From NCBI GenBank assembly GCA_029880625.1, contig JAOUOA010000009.1, forward strand, positions 1-15,967: a stretch of 15,967 bases of DNA, in the 5' to 3' direction. The DNA is from Spirochaetia bacterium (lineage in GTDB: Bacteria; Spirochaetota; Leptospiria; Leptospirales; Leptonemataceae). The position numbers were made by a program, and so were the translations under genes. The notes below the pieces were generated by a model that searched no databases, was not told the DNA's origin, and worked only from the letters and a program-made list of their open reading frames with translations. The stretch's first letter is position 1, and every line of letters starts with the position of its first letter. Shown here piece by piece: positions 6,005 through 12,161 of this stretch.

Positions 6005-7576
6005 ATGAACGGACAGAATAAAGAGAACTGGGGATCTCGCATCGGCATTATTTTCGCTGTTATGGGAAGCGCAATCGGGATCGGGAATTTCGTCAGATTT
6101 CCTGGAATCGCCTCAAAATATGAGGGCGGAGCGTTCATGATCCCCTATTTTATTGCTCTTTTGCTGCTCGGACTGCCCATAGCATGGGTGGAGTGGTCCC
6201 TGGGACGATATGGCGGGATTAAAGGGTTCAACTCATCGCCAGGGATCTTTCGCTCTGTCTGGAAGAACCGGATTTCTCCTTATATGGGGGTTCTGGGGCT
6301 GGTTGTGCCTGTCGGGATCTATATGTATTATGTTCTTATCGAATCCTGGTGTCTCTACTATGCGTACGCATATTTAACCGGAGAAATGAATCTGGGGAAG
6401 GATCCGGGCGCCTATCAGGCCTTTTTCGGCGATTTTACAGGAGTTAAAGAGGATGGAATTCTTTTTTCAGGCGTTACGCCTGCTGTTGTATTCATGCTGA
6501 TCTCTTTTTTTCTGAATATGGCAGTCATATACCGGGGGCTGACGAAGGGGATTGAACTTTTATGCAAATATGCGATTCCGCTGCTTTTTTTAATCGCCAT
6601 TGTTATGCTTGTGAGGGTTTTAACGCTTGGAACTCCCAATCCTGATCTGCCAGACCAGAATATTCTTAATGGACTCGGTTATATGTGGAATCCTGGCGCC
6701 GGAGGAAAAAGCCTTCTGGAATCTCTTAAAAATTCACAGATGTGGCTTGAAGCAGCCGGGCAGATCTTCTTTTCGCTGTCTGTTGGGTTCGGCGTGATCA
6801 TTACTTATGCAAGCTATTTGAAAAAAGACGATGATATTGCGCTTTCATCGGTGACTTCTGTTTCAGGAAATGAGTTTGCAGAAGTTGCACTGGGCGGGAT
6901 GATCCTTGTTCCAGCCGCTTTTATCTTTCTCGGTCCCCTTCTGATTGGGGGGCAGGGTACCTTTACCCTCGGATTTATTACCATTCCTATGATTTTTGCA
7001 CATATGCCGCTGGGACAGTTTTTTGGATTTCTATGGTTTTTTCTCCTGTTTCTTGCAGCTTATACCAGTTCTCTCTCCATGCTGCAGCCAGCCATTGCTT
7101 TTTTTGAGGAAGGAATCGGCACAGGCCGCCGTGCAAGCGTAACGCTTCTCAGTTTTATTGTACTTGTGGGAACTTCCTTTGTTATGTATTTTTCACAGGA
7201 TACAAAAGCTCTCGGTACCATGGATTTCTGGATTGGATCGTTTCTTATTTATACGCTGGCAACAGTGGAAGTAATTATAGCCGCCTGGATTTTTGGAGCT
7301 AAAAACATTCTGAATGAAGCAAGAAAAGGAGCCTTGATCAAGATTCCCCGTTTTGTGGAATTTCTGATTAAGTATGTAACCCCTACCTATTTAATTGTGA
7401 TTTTTTCTATCTGGGTGTATCAAAATATGCCGGGGTATATTAAAGGATTTTCAGAAGATGGTGTTGCGCGATTAACCCTGGTATTTATATTTGTACTGAT
7501 TGTTTTCTTTTTGTTTTTGATCGGTACGGCTGTGAAAAGATGGGATCAGGAAGAAAAGAAAGGAGGAGTAAAATGA
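6005..7576 (+). CDS. Neurotransmitter:sodium symporter (NSS/SNF family) transporter
   Basis: A 523-residue polytopic inner-membrane protein with about 12 hydrophobic segments. The N-terminus NWGSRIGIIFAVMGSAIG is the NSS signature (W.SR.GFILA..GSAIGLGN in the family), followed by GNFVRFPG, the unwound part of TM1 that binds sodium and substrate, and by GGAFMIPYF at the start of TM2. These proteins import amino acids or related amines with sodium. The substrate cannot be read directly, but the overlapping small-subunit gene is typical of methionine/alanine-type importers such as MetPS of Corynebacterium. The start at ATG 6005 rests on AGGAG and on the family N-terminus. The stop TGA overlaps the next ATG (ATGA), indicating translational coupling. 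Confidence 0.95.
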   Translation: MNGQNKENWGSRIGIIFAVMGSAIGIGNFVRFPGIASKYEGGAFMIPYFIALLLLGLPIAWVEWSLGRYGGIKGFNSSPGIFRSVWKNRISPYMGVLGLVVPVGIYMYYVLIESWCLYYAYAYLTGEMNLGKDPGAYQAFFGDFTGVKEDGILFSGVTPAVVFMLISFFLNMAVIYRGLTKGIELLCKYAIPLLFLIAIVMLVRVLTLGTPNPDLPDQNILNGLGYMWNPGAGGKSLLESLKNSQMWLEAAGQIFFSLSVGFGVIITYASYLKKDDDIALSSVTSVSGNEFAEVALGGMILVPAAFIFLGPLLIGGQGTFTLGFITIPMIFAHMPLGQFFGFLWFFLLFLAAYTSSLSMLQPAIAFFEEGIGTGRRASVTLLSFIVLVGTSFVMYFSQDTKALGTMDFWIGSFLIYTLATVEVIIAAWIFGAKNILNEARKGALIKIPRFVEFLIKYVTPTYLIVIFSIWVYQNMPGYIKGFSEDGVARLTLVFIFVLIVFFLFLIGTAVKRWDQEEKKGGVK

Positions 7577-7734
7577 CACCTGGGGGCTGGTTTATCATGA
7601 TTGTTTCCGTTGTGGGCGTAAGTACTTTTTTCGGCGTATCTCTTTATATGGTGTTAACAAAAAAGTCTGCGCCTGAGCATATTCATTCAACATTTGAAGA
7701 GACACCGGATATGTCCGAAGAAAAAGACAGTTAA
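7573..7734 (+). CDS. Tiny single-TM subunit of the NSS symporter (MetS/MaAIMP-like)
   Basis: A 53-residue protein with one hydrophobic helix (about 5-30: GGWFIMIVSVVGVSTFFGVS and onwards), then a short charged tail rich in Glu, Asp and Lys. The start overlaps the symporter stop (ATGA), and AGGAGGAG at 7561-7568 provides a very strong ribosome site, so the pair is surely co-expressed. Small one-helix partners encoded directly after NSS genes are known as the methionine/alanine importer small subunit family; in Corynebacterium MetS is needed for activity of MetP. Assignment to that family rests on position, size and topology more than on sequence. A longer in-frame reading from GTG-type starts inside the symporter gene is not needed. 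Confidence 0.75.
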   Translation: MTPGGWFIMIVSVVGVSTFFGVSLYMVLTKKSAPEHIHSTFEETPDMSEEKDS

Positions 7735-7801
7735 AGCATAGACGGAGAAATTTTTTTATCAATTTAATAGGATCTGATATTAAGTCATTTGTTTAGAAAT
7801 T

Positions 7802-8848
7802 ATGAAAGAATATAAAAGAAAATCATTACAGCATGAATCGTCTTTAACAGCAAATTTTATGAAATACAAATTCATTTCTGGGATTTCTCTTCTTCTTCTG
7901 ATATTCTGGATAGCTTTTCTGTGGTTTTCGCCGAATCGAGCGCCGGGAAACGGAGACCGTGTAGTTGATTTTGAAATTCCCCGGGGGGCAGGACCTTCCA
8001 GCATCGGTAAAAAATTGCAGAAGGAAGGTTTGATCCGCGATATTGTATTTTTTCGAATGATGCTGGTTTTAACCGTCAATTCCGGAAACATTAAAGCCGG
8101 CCTTTATGAACTCAATGACGGAATGACAAATCTTGATGTAATTGATGTGATCACGGAAGGCAAAGTTCAAACAGCGTCTCTTACCATTCCGGAAGGCTGG
8201 AATAATAAACAGATTGGAGATTATCTTGCTGAGAAAGGATACGTAAAAAGCAAAGAAGAATTTCTTAAAATTACGAAAAATAAAAATGTACTGAAGGAAT
8301 TCAGTATTGCCGCAGATTCAACCGAGGGTTATTTATTTCCTGATACCTATGTTGTTCCGCGGCGCTATCCGGCAGAAAAAATACACCGCGTCATGGTGAA
8401 GCATTTTTTTGAAAAACTGGAACAGGCAGGTATTCCTTCCGGTTTAACACCAATGGATCTTCATGACCGTGTCATCCTTGCTTCAATTATAGAAAGAGAA
8501 GCGGTTCATCCGGAAGAGCTGCCTGTCATGGCAAGCGTCTTTATCAACCGAATCAATAAAAAAATGCGCCTTGAATCCTGCGCAACGGTGCAGTATCTTC
8601 TTCCCAATCCCAAAAAAAAATTATACGAAAAGGATCTTCACATAAAATCGCCGTACAATACCTATCTTCACAGAGGTCTGCCTCCGGGACCGATTTCAAA
8701 TCCTGGATTTTCTGCAATGAAAGCTGCTTTTTATCCTGACAGTACACCTTTTTTATTCTTTGTGCTGAAACCAGATGAGGGCCGGCATCACTTTTCAGAA
8801 ACCTATTCCGAGCACCTGAAAGCAAAAAAAAAGTATCTTGGCGATTAA
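7802..8848 (+). CDS. mltG: Endolytic murein transglycosylase MltG (YceG-like)
   Basis: A membrane-anchored lytic transglycosylase that cleaves nascent glycan strands in the periplasm and is thought to set strand length. The 348 residues contain one N-terminal TM helix (about 23-43), a LysM-like region including LTIPEGWNNKQIGDYL (127-142), STEGYLFPDTY (173-183), and the catalytic core ILASIIEREA with the predicted catalytic Glu231. This is followed by MASVFINRINKKMRLES, SPYNTYLHRGLPPGPISNPG (283-302) and AAFYPDSTPFLFFV, all diagnostic for the family. The E. coli counterpart of Glu231 is Glu218. ATG 7802 lacks an obvious Shine-Dalgarno, as does the next in-frame ATG (7859), which would still leave the TM helix, so the exact start is uncertain. 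It is followed after 36 nt by a coiled-coil gene that may be co-transcribed. Confidence 0.96.
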   Translation: MKEYKRKSLQHESSLTANFMKYKFISGISLLLLIFWIAFLWFSPNRAPGNGDRVVDFEIPRGAGPSSIGKKLQKEGLIRDIVFFRMMLVLTVNSGNIKAGLYELNDGMTNLDVIDVITEGKVQTASLTIPEGWNNKQIGDYLAEKGYVKSKEEFLKITKNKNVLKEFSIAADSTEGYLFPDTYVVPRRYPAEKIHRVMVKHFFEKLEQAGIPSGLTPMDLHDRVILASIIEREAVHPEELPVMASVFINRINKKMRLESCATVQYLLPNPKKKLYEKDLHIKSPYNTYLHRGLPPGPISNPGFSAMKAAFYPDSTPFLFFVLKPDEGRHHFSETYSEHLKAKKKYLGD

Positions 8849-8872
8849 AAAATGGGGCGATACTTATCCTGT

Positions 8873-8877
8873 AGGAG
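8873..8877 (+). promoter_or_regulatory. Ribosome binding site fixing the coiled-coil gene start
   Basis: AGGAG lies 7 nt before ATG 8885. The in-frame ATG at 8852 is only 3 nt after the mltG stop and has no purine-rich site, so the later start is preferred. Confidence 0.75.
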
Positions 8878-8884
8878 CAGGATT

Positions 8885-9460
8885 ATGCCTCGAGTTGTAA
8901 ACGAAAAATCTGAAGCAAGGATTCATCCAAAAGCTGAAACGGAACAGATCGTCCGGGCAAAAAAGCATCCGGTTAAATCCATTAAAAAAGGGTCGGTTCC
9001 CTCATCATCAAAAAAGACAGAAACGGTCAAAGTAAAAAAGAAAAGCCGTGCCCCTTCGCAAAAATCCATGAAAAGTCTTGTTCAGTATATGAAGCAGCTG
9101 GAAAAAGAAAACAGCATTCTTGCAAGAGAGCTGGTACAGAAAAAAGAAAGACGCTTGAATCTTCCCGTAATTGACCATGAAGAAAACAAAATGGCAATGG
9201 CAAGAATCAATTTGAGGATTACAGAAACGGAATCTTTGATGGCTCATCAAAAGAAGAATATTTCTCATGTTAAGGGACTGATCTCATCTCAGGAGGAACG
9301 TATGAAAGAAATTACGGAAAAAATTGAAGAACTGCAGAAAAAAATGCACAATCAGAGTGTACCGCCGGGCGATGCAAAAGTTCAGCTTGAAGATCTTCTG
9401 TCAGAACTGAAGAAACTGCGTTCCAGAAGAGAGAAGGCTCTGGCCGGTCTTGCTGTTTGA
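8885..9460 (+). CDS. Basic coiled-coil protein of unknown function
   Basis: A 191-residue hydrophilic protein I do not recognise. The first 65 residues are very Lys/Ser-rich and probably disordered (for example KKTETVKVKKKSRAPSQKS). From about residue 62 the heptad-like pattern of two coiled-coil segments begins (SLVQYMKQLEKENSILAREL; then about 110-188 with EEKIEELQKKM-like repeats and LEDLLSELKKLRSRRE), separated by a short proline-containing turn (QSVPPGD). There is no signal peptide or membrane helix. The basic tail suggests binding to nucleic acid or to an acidic surface. It lies 36 nt after mltG on the same strand and ends 31 nt before the convergent cyclase stop. A link to cell-wall growth is suggested only by this neighbour. 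Confidence 0.8.
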   Translation: MPRVVNEKSEARIHPKAETEQIVRAKKHPVKSIKKGSVPSSSKKTETVKVKKKSRAPSQKSMKSLVQYMKQLEKENSILARELVQKKERRLNLPVIDHEENKMAMARINLRITETESLMAHQKKNISHVKGLISSQEERMKEITEKIEELQKKMHNQSVPPGDAKVQLEDLLSELKKLRSRREKALAGLAV

Positions 9461-9491
9461 AAGAATCATATCATAAAGTTTAATTGTATAA

Positions 9492-10835
9492 TCAGGGCTG
9501 CCAGACACTGACTTTATAAACCTTGATGGCTTTTTCTTTTCCTTTTAATTTAATGTCGTCAAGAGGCGTTGTATCGTAGCTTCCTTTTAATTGATACTTC
9601 ACATCTTCAGAAATAATGATTTCTCCGGGGCCCGCAAGTCCCTGCAGTCTTGCTGCGGTATTCACAGGATCGCCGATGACCGTATATTCAATTTTTCTTT
9701 TTTCCGATCCCAGATTCCCAGCCATACAATTCCCAACATTGATTCCAATTCCTATGGGAAAGTTTTTGCCAGAATTTTTTTCTGTTAAGATAATATTGAA
9801 ATTGTTTGCAATTTGCTGCATTTCTATGGCAGTCTTTAAAGCGTCATCGCATTTGTTTTCATCGGGAAGGGGGACTCCAAAAAGAGCCATAAGACTGTCT
9901 CCGATAATTTTATCCAGCACTCCGTTGTATTTAAAAATAACTTCAATCATTTCTTCATAAAATTGGTTTAATAACTCAAAAATTTCTCCCGGATCGTCAT
10001 TTTCTGCTTGAGATGTAAATCCCCGGATATCCATGAAAAGGATTGCCACTTCTTCGCGGGACGGTTTGCCGAAGATTTCTTCGGATTTTCGTGAAATGAT
10101 GCTGTCTGCAACCTGGGGAGAAAAGTAGCGCATGAGATCATTTTTAATGGTTTCTGACTTCTGGTATTTGATCAGATCTCTGGAAGCTTTAAAAATGATG
10201 ATAAACAAAATGAAAAAAACAATCAATATGCCGGAGATCGTAAAAGACATAATTTTGATGAGGGTCTGATTGATGTTTTGGTCAACGCGGTTCAGGTTAT
10301 AATGAATTTCAGCAATTCCAATGCTTTTTTTGGAAGGGCTTTTCAGAGGAAAATAAAACTTCAAGATTCTGAAGTCCCGGTTTTCTGTATCCGTTTTTTC
10401 TATAAAAAATTCGGTTTGATTCTGTTCTGTGAATGGATCCCAGAGGATTTTATCCGAAGAAAATGTTTTTCCGATTTTGGATTTATCGTTTGAAAATGCC
10501 AGAATTTTTTTCCGGTTGTAAAGATTGAATTCAAGAATTTCCTCATGGGACAGGATATGAGAATAAAAGGATCTGCTTTTTTTATAATCAAAGGGATCAT
10601 TCTTGATTTCGTAGATATCATATGGATCAATTTCTTCTTTTTGAAGAGGTGCATTGATATTGGAATCAATCAGTTCTGCAAGTTCAGAGACAGTTTGATC
10701 AAGAATTAATGTTTCTACAATGGAGTTTAAGTAATACGCAAGAACTGATGAGAGTATTCCAAACCAGATAATGCTGAAAAAGGTATATTGGGTTAAAAGT
10801 AAATTTTTTTGTTTTTTCGCTGATTGCTGTTTCAT
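9492..10835 (-). CDS. Membrane class III adenylate cyclase with Cache-like extracytoplasmic region
   Basis: A 447-residue protein with TM1 at about 15-38, an extracytoplasmic region (about 40-190), TM2 at about 194-216, and a C-terminal class III nucleotide cyclase domain (about 255-447). Catalytic features are FMDIRGFT with metal-binding Asp269, LDKIIGDS with Lys309 and metal-binding Asp313, and TVIGDPVNTAAR with Asp389, Asn392 and Arg396. The Lys and Asp pair selects ATP over GTP, so cAMP is the expected product. The outside region has LEFNLYNRKKILAFSNDK...IGKTF (101-125), which resembles the strand pattern of a single Cache sensor; its ligand is unknown. No HAMP motif is evident in the 217-255 linker. 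The gene diverges from a DUF2892 gene across a 193-nt region rich in palindromes. No strong Shine-Dalgarno precedes the ATG. Confidence 0.93.
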   Translation of the reverse strand: MKQQSAKKQKNLLLTQYTFFSIIWFGILSSVLAYYLNSIVETLILDQTVSELAELIDSNINAPLQKEEIDPYDIYEIKNDPFDYKKSRSFYSHILSHEEILEFNLYNRKKILAFSNDKSKIGKTFSSDKILWDPFTEQNQTEFFIEKTDTENRDFRILKFYFPLKSPSKKSIGIAEIHYNLNRVDQNINQTLIKIMSFTISGILIVFFILFIIIFKASRDLIKYQKSETIKNDLMRYFSPQVADSIISRKSEEIFGKPSREEVAILFMDIRGFTSQAENDDPGEIFELLNQFYEEMIEVIFKYNGVLDKIIGDSLMALFGVPLPDENKCDDALKTAIEMQQIANNFNIILTEKNSGKNFPIGIGINVGNCMAGNLGSEKRKIEYTVIGDPVNTAARLQGLAGPGEIIISEDVKYQLKGSYDTTPLDDIKLKGKEKAIKVYKVSVWQP

Positions 10836-10863
10836 TCTGGTATCAACTGATGCCTGCCTTTTT

Positions 10864-10882
10864 AAGATTTAAAGTAAATCTT
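10864..10882. repeat. 19-nt palindrome close upstream of the cyclase gene
   Basis: AAGATTTA-AAG-TAAATCT-T is a perfect inverted repeat with 8-bp arms and a 3-nt centre, 29 nt before the cyclase start. It could be an operator for the cyclase gene or a small hairpin in its leader. No T-run consistent with a terminator follows on the minus strand. Confidence 0.5.
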
Positions 10883-10900
10883 TACAATAAGAAATTTTAT

Positions 10901-10916
10901 TTTTTTAATTAAAAAA
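10901..10916. repeat. AT-only 16-nt palindrome in the divergent region
   Basis: TTTTTTAATTAAAAAA is a perfect palindrome of A and T only. Runs of this kind bend DNA and can act as UP-like elements or nucleoid-protein sites; chance occurrence in AT-rich DNA is also quite possible. Confidence 0.35.
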
Positions 10917-10935
10917 TGATGATAGGCAAAAACTG

Positions 10936-10960
10936 TTTCATATACCAAGTTTATATGAAA
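10936..10960. promoter_or_regulatory. Operator-like inverted repeat upstream of the DUF2892 promoter
   Basis: TTTCATATA (10936-10944) and TATATGAAA (10952-10960) are perfect 9-bp arms around a 7-nt spacer, ending 3 nt before the -35 of the DUF2892 promoter. The core half-site TCATATA occurs a third time at 10983-10989 and overlaps the -10. This spacing suits binding of a dimeric regulator; the regulator cannot be named. Confidence 0.55.
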
Positions 10961-10963
10961 AAA

Positions 10964-10991
10964 TTGCTTTTATTTTGATCGCTCATATAAG
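10964..10991 (+). promoter_or_regulatory. Probable promoter of the DUF2892 gene
   Basis: TTGCTT (10964-10969), a 16-nt spacer and TATAAG (10986-10991) fit a sigma-70-type promoter, giving a leader of about 30 nt. A perfect TATAAT at 11008-11013 also exists but is too close to the Shine-Dalgarno and lacks a -35. Confidence 0.5.
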
Positions 10992-11028
10992 AATGTGAAA
11001 AATAAAGTATAATTTCAAGGAGAAATTG

Positions 11029-11226
11029 ATGAAGCAGAATATGGGAATTGTGGACCGCATTATAAGAATTATCATATCCATTGGTCTGGTTGCAGTTTAT
11101 TATCTGGAATTAGTCACAGGACCAATCGGAATTGTTCTCTTGGTGATTGCAGGAGTTTTTACCATGACAAGCATTCTGGGATTCTGTCCTGTATATGCAC
11201 CTGTAGGTCTGAATACAAAAGACTGA
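11029..11226 (+). CDS. DUF2892 (YgaP-like) small inner-membrane protein
   Basis: A 65-residue protein with the DUF2892 pattern: an N-terminal NMGIVDRIIRIIISIGL, a two-helix hydrophobic hairpin (about 11-28 and 32-50), and the family ending GFCPVYAPVGLNT with a conserved Cys. This family forms the membrane part of YgaP-like rhodaneses or occurs alone, often near sulfur- or redox-related genes; its exact role is unresolved. ATG 11029 is preferred to the TTG at 11026 because AAGGAG (11017-11022) lies 6 nt upstream of the ATG. It has its own promoter and operator-like palindromes, and is divergent from the adenylate cyclase. No rhodanese domain or gene is next to it here. Confidence 0.9.
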   Translation: MKQNMGIVDRIIRIIISIGLVAVYYLELVTGPIGIVLLVIAGVFTMTSILGFCPVYAPVGLNTKD

Positions 11227-11254
11227 TCATTTTTTAAGTTGAGGGATTTTCAGG

Positions 11255-11362
11255 ATGGCCGGTACAACCTTAAATAAATGCTACGGGCATCCATTTCAGT
11301 TTTTTTTAAAGATAAAGGATCCTGTTGTTGAAATCTGGCCTTTCGTTACACATGAACATTGA
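11255..11362 (+). CDS. Possible 35-residue small ORF
   Basis: ATG 11255 opens a 35-codon frame (starting MAGTTLNKCYGHPFQFF, ending FVTHEH) preceded at some distance by GAGGG (11241-11245). It is a candidate only: the sequence has no recognisable motif and a frame of this length is expected by chance. It lies alone in the otherwise gene-free stretch after the DUF2892 gene. Confidence 0.15.
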   Translation: MAGTTLNKCYGHPFQFFLKIKDPVVEIWPFVTHEH

Positions 11363-11401
11363 ATATTCATCAATATTAGCATCAAAATGATTGAGTTTTT
11401 A

Positions 11402-11430
11402 TACCGGTTATTCATTTTATAAAACCGGTA
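11402..11430 (+). terminator. Stem-loop, possibly a weak terminator
   Basis: TACCGGTT (11402-11409) and AACCGGTA (11423-11430) form a perfect 8-bp stem with a 13-nt loop, followed after CGATA by TTTTT. It lies 176 nt after the DUF2892 stop and could end that transcript, although the T-run is offset. An operator or a small-RNA 3' end are other readings. Confidence 0.35.
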
Positions 11431-11707
11431 CGATATTTTTCTCCCTTCTGTTTTTCATGGACTTGCTTTTTTCAAAGCAGCCGCCATTCTGCATGATTTA
11501 ACTTTTCCAAAAATGAAGAAGTCCGGCTTTGTTTGAGAATTCATGAATGAATTGTTGTTTAATTTATTAATTTCCTTGGTAATATTTAAATTGTTTCCTG
11601 CGTCTTATACAAATATATGGTTTTTTCGGCCGGAATCGATAGAATCCGGTTTCAGGAGGGTTGACTGCCTGCAGAACGGCAAAAATACCTCCGGGAGCAA
11701 ATTTCAC

Positions 11708-12160
11708 ATGTTGAGTAAATTTAAAAATTGGATTATTGGCGAAACATATAAATCGCTTGTTGTGGAAATGGAAAGAATCCATCATACAAATGTAGTCATT
11801 CTTGAAAATAAACATAAAAAAGAAATGGAGCGAAAGGATAAAGAGCATGAAAGCATTGTTGCAGGAGTCCGTTCCGCAGCGCAGGATTACATTGACGCCC
11901 GCTTAAAAGAAATTGATTCTGAAAAATTAGATCTTGAAAGAGAAAAAAAACGTTATAAAAAAATGACAGTTAAATACACAGAGCAAATCAGTCTTCTGCA
12001 GAGAAATCTGGATGAAATTAAAGACTGGAAATCCAATCTGGGCGATTTCGAACGCCTCATAGGATCCCTTGCCGTCCAGTACAATGAATCTAAATCTCTG
12101 ATTGCAGAAGGACAGACGCGCATAGAAGAATCCCTTGAAGAAGTCAGAATTTCTGTATGA
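11708..12160 (+). CDS. Coiled-coil protein of unknown function
   Basis: With ATG 11708 as start (GGGAG 10 nt upstream at 11693-11697), the product has 150 residues. After MLSKFKNWIIGETYKSLV it is highly charged and almost wholly helical; a coiled coil runs from about residue 20 to 115 (for example KEMERKDKEHESIV and SEKLDLEREKKRYKKM) and a second helical piece ends in GQTRIEESLEEVRISV. There is no signal peptide with this start. If translation began at ATG 11543, a hydrophobic N-terminus would be added and the protein could be membrane-anchored; that region looks compositionally unlike the rest. I do not recognise a family. The stop is only 1 nt from the stop of the convergent radical SAM fusion gene. 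Confidence 0.7.
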   Translation: MLSKFKNWIIGETYKSLVVEMERIHHTNVVILENKHKKEMERKDKEHESIVAGVRSAAQDYIDARLKEIDSEKLDLEREKKRYKKMTVKYTEQISLLQRNLDEIKDWKSNLGDFERLIGSLAVQYNESKSLIAEGQTRIEESLEEVRISV

Positions 12161-12161
12161 T

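Larger units (their letters stand above)
11230..11707. other. Gene-poor stretch
   Basis: No convincing gene is seen in these 478 nt. The stretch holds the doubtful 35-codon frame at 11255, a stem-loop at 11402-11430, a small TGCTTT/AAAGCA hairpin at 11464-11479, and an in-frame 5' extension of the next gene from ATG 11543. That extension would add 55 residues with a hydrophobic start (MNELLFNLLISLVIFKLF) but has no Shine-Dalgarno. No tRNA or other structured RNA was recognised. Confidence 0.5.

Noticed and set aside
11008..11013. Perfect TATAAT before the DUF2892 gene as a -10 element
   Set aside because: Transcription would begin at the Shine-Dalgarno itself and there is no -35 at proper spacing; TTGCTT-N16-TATAAG fits better.
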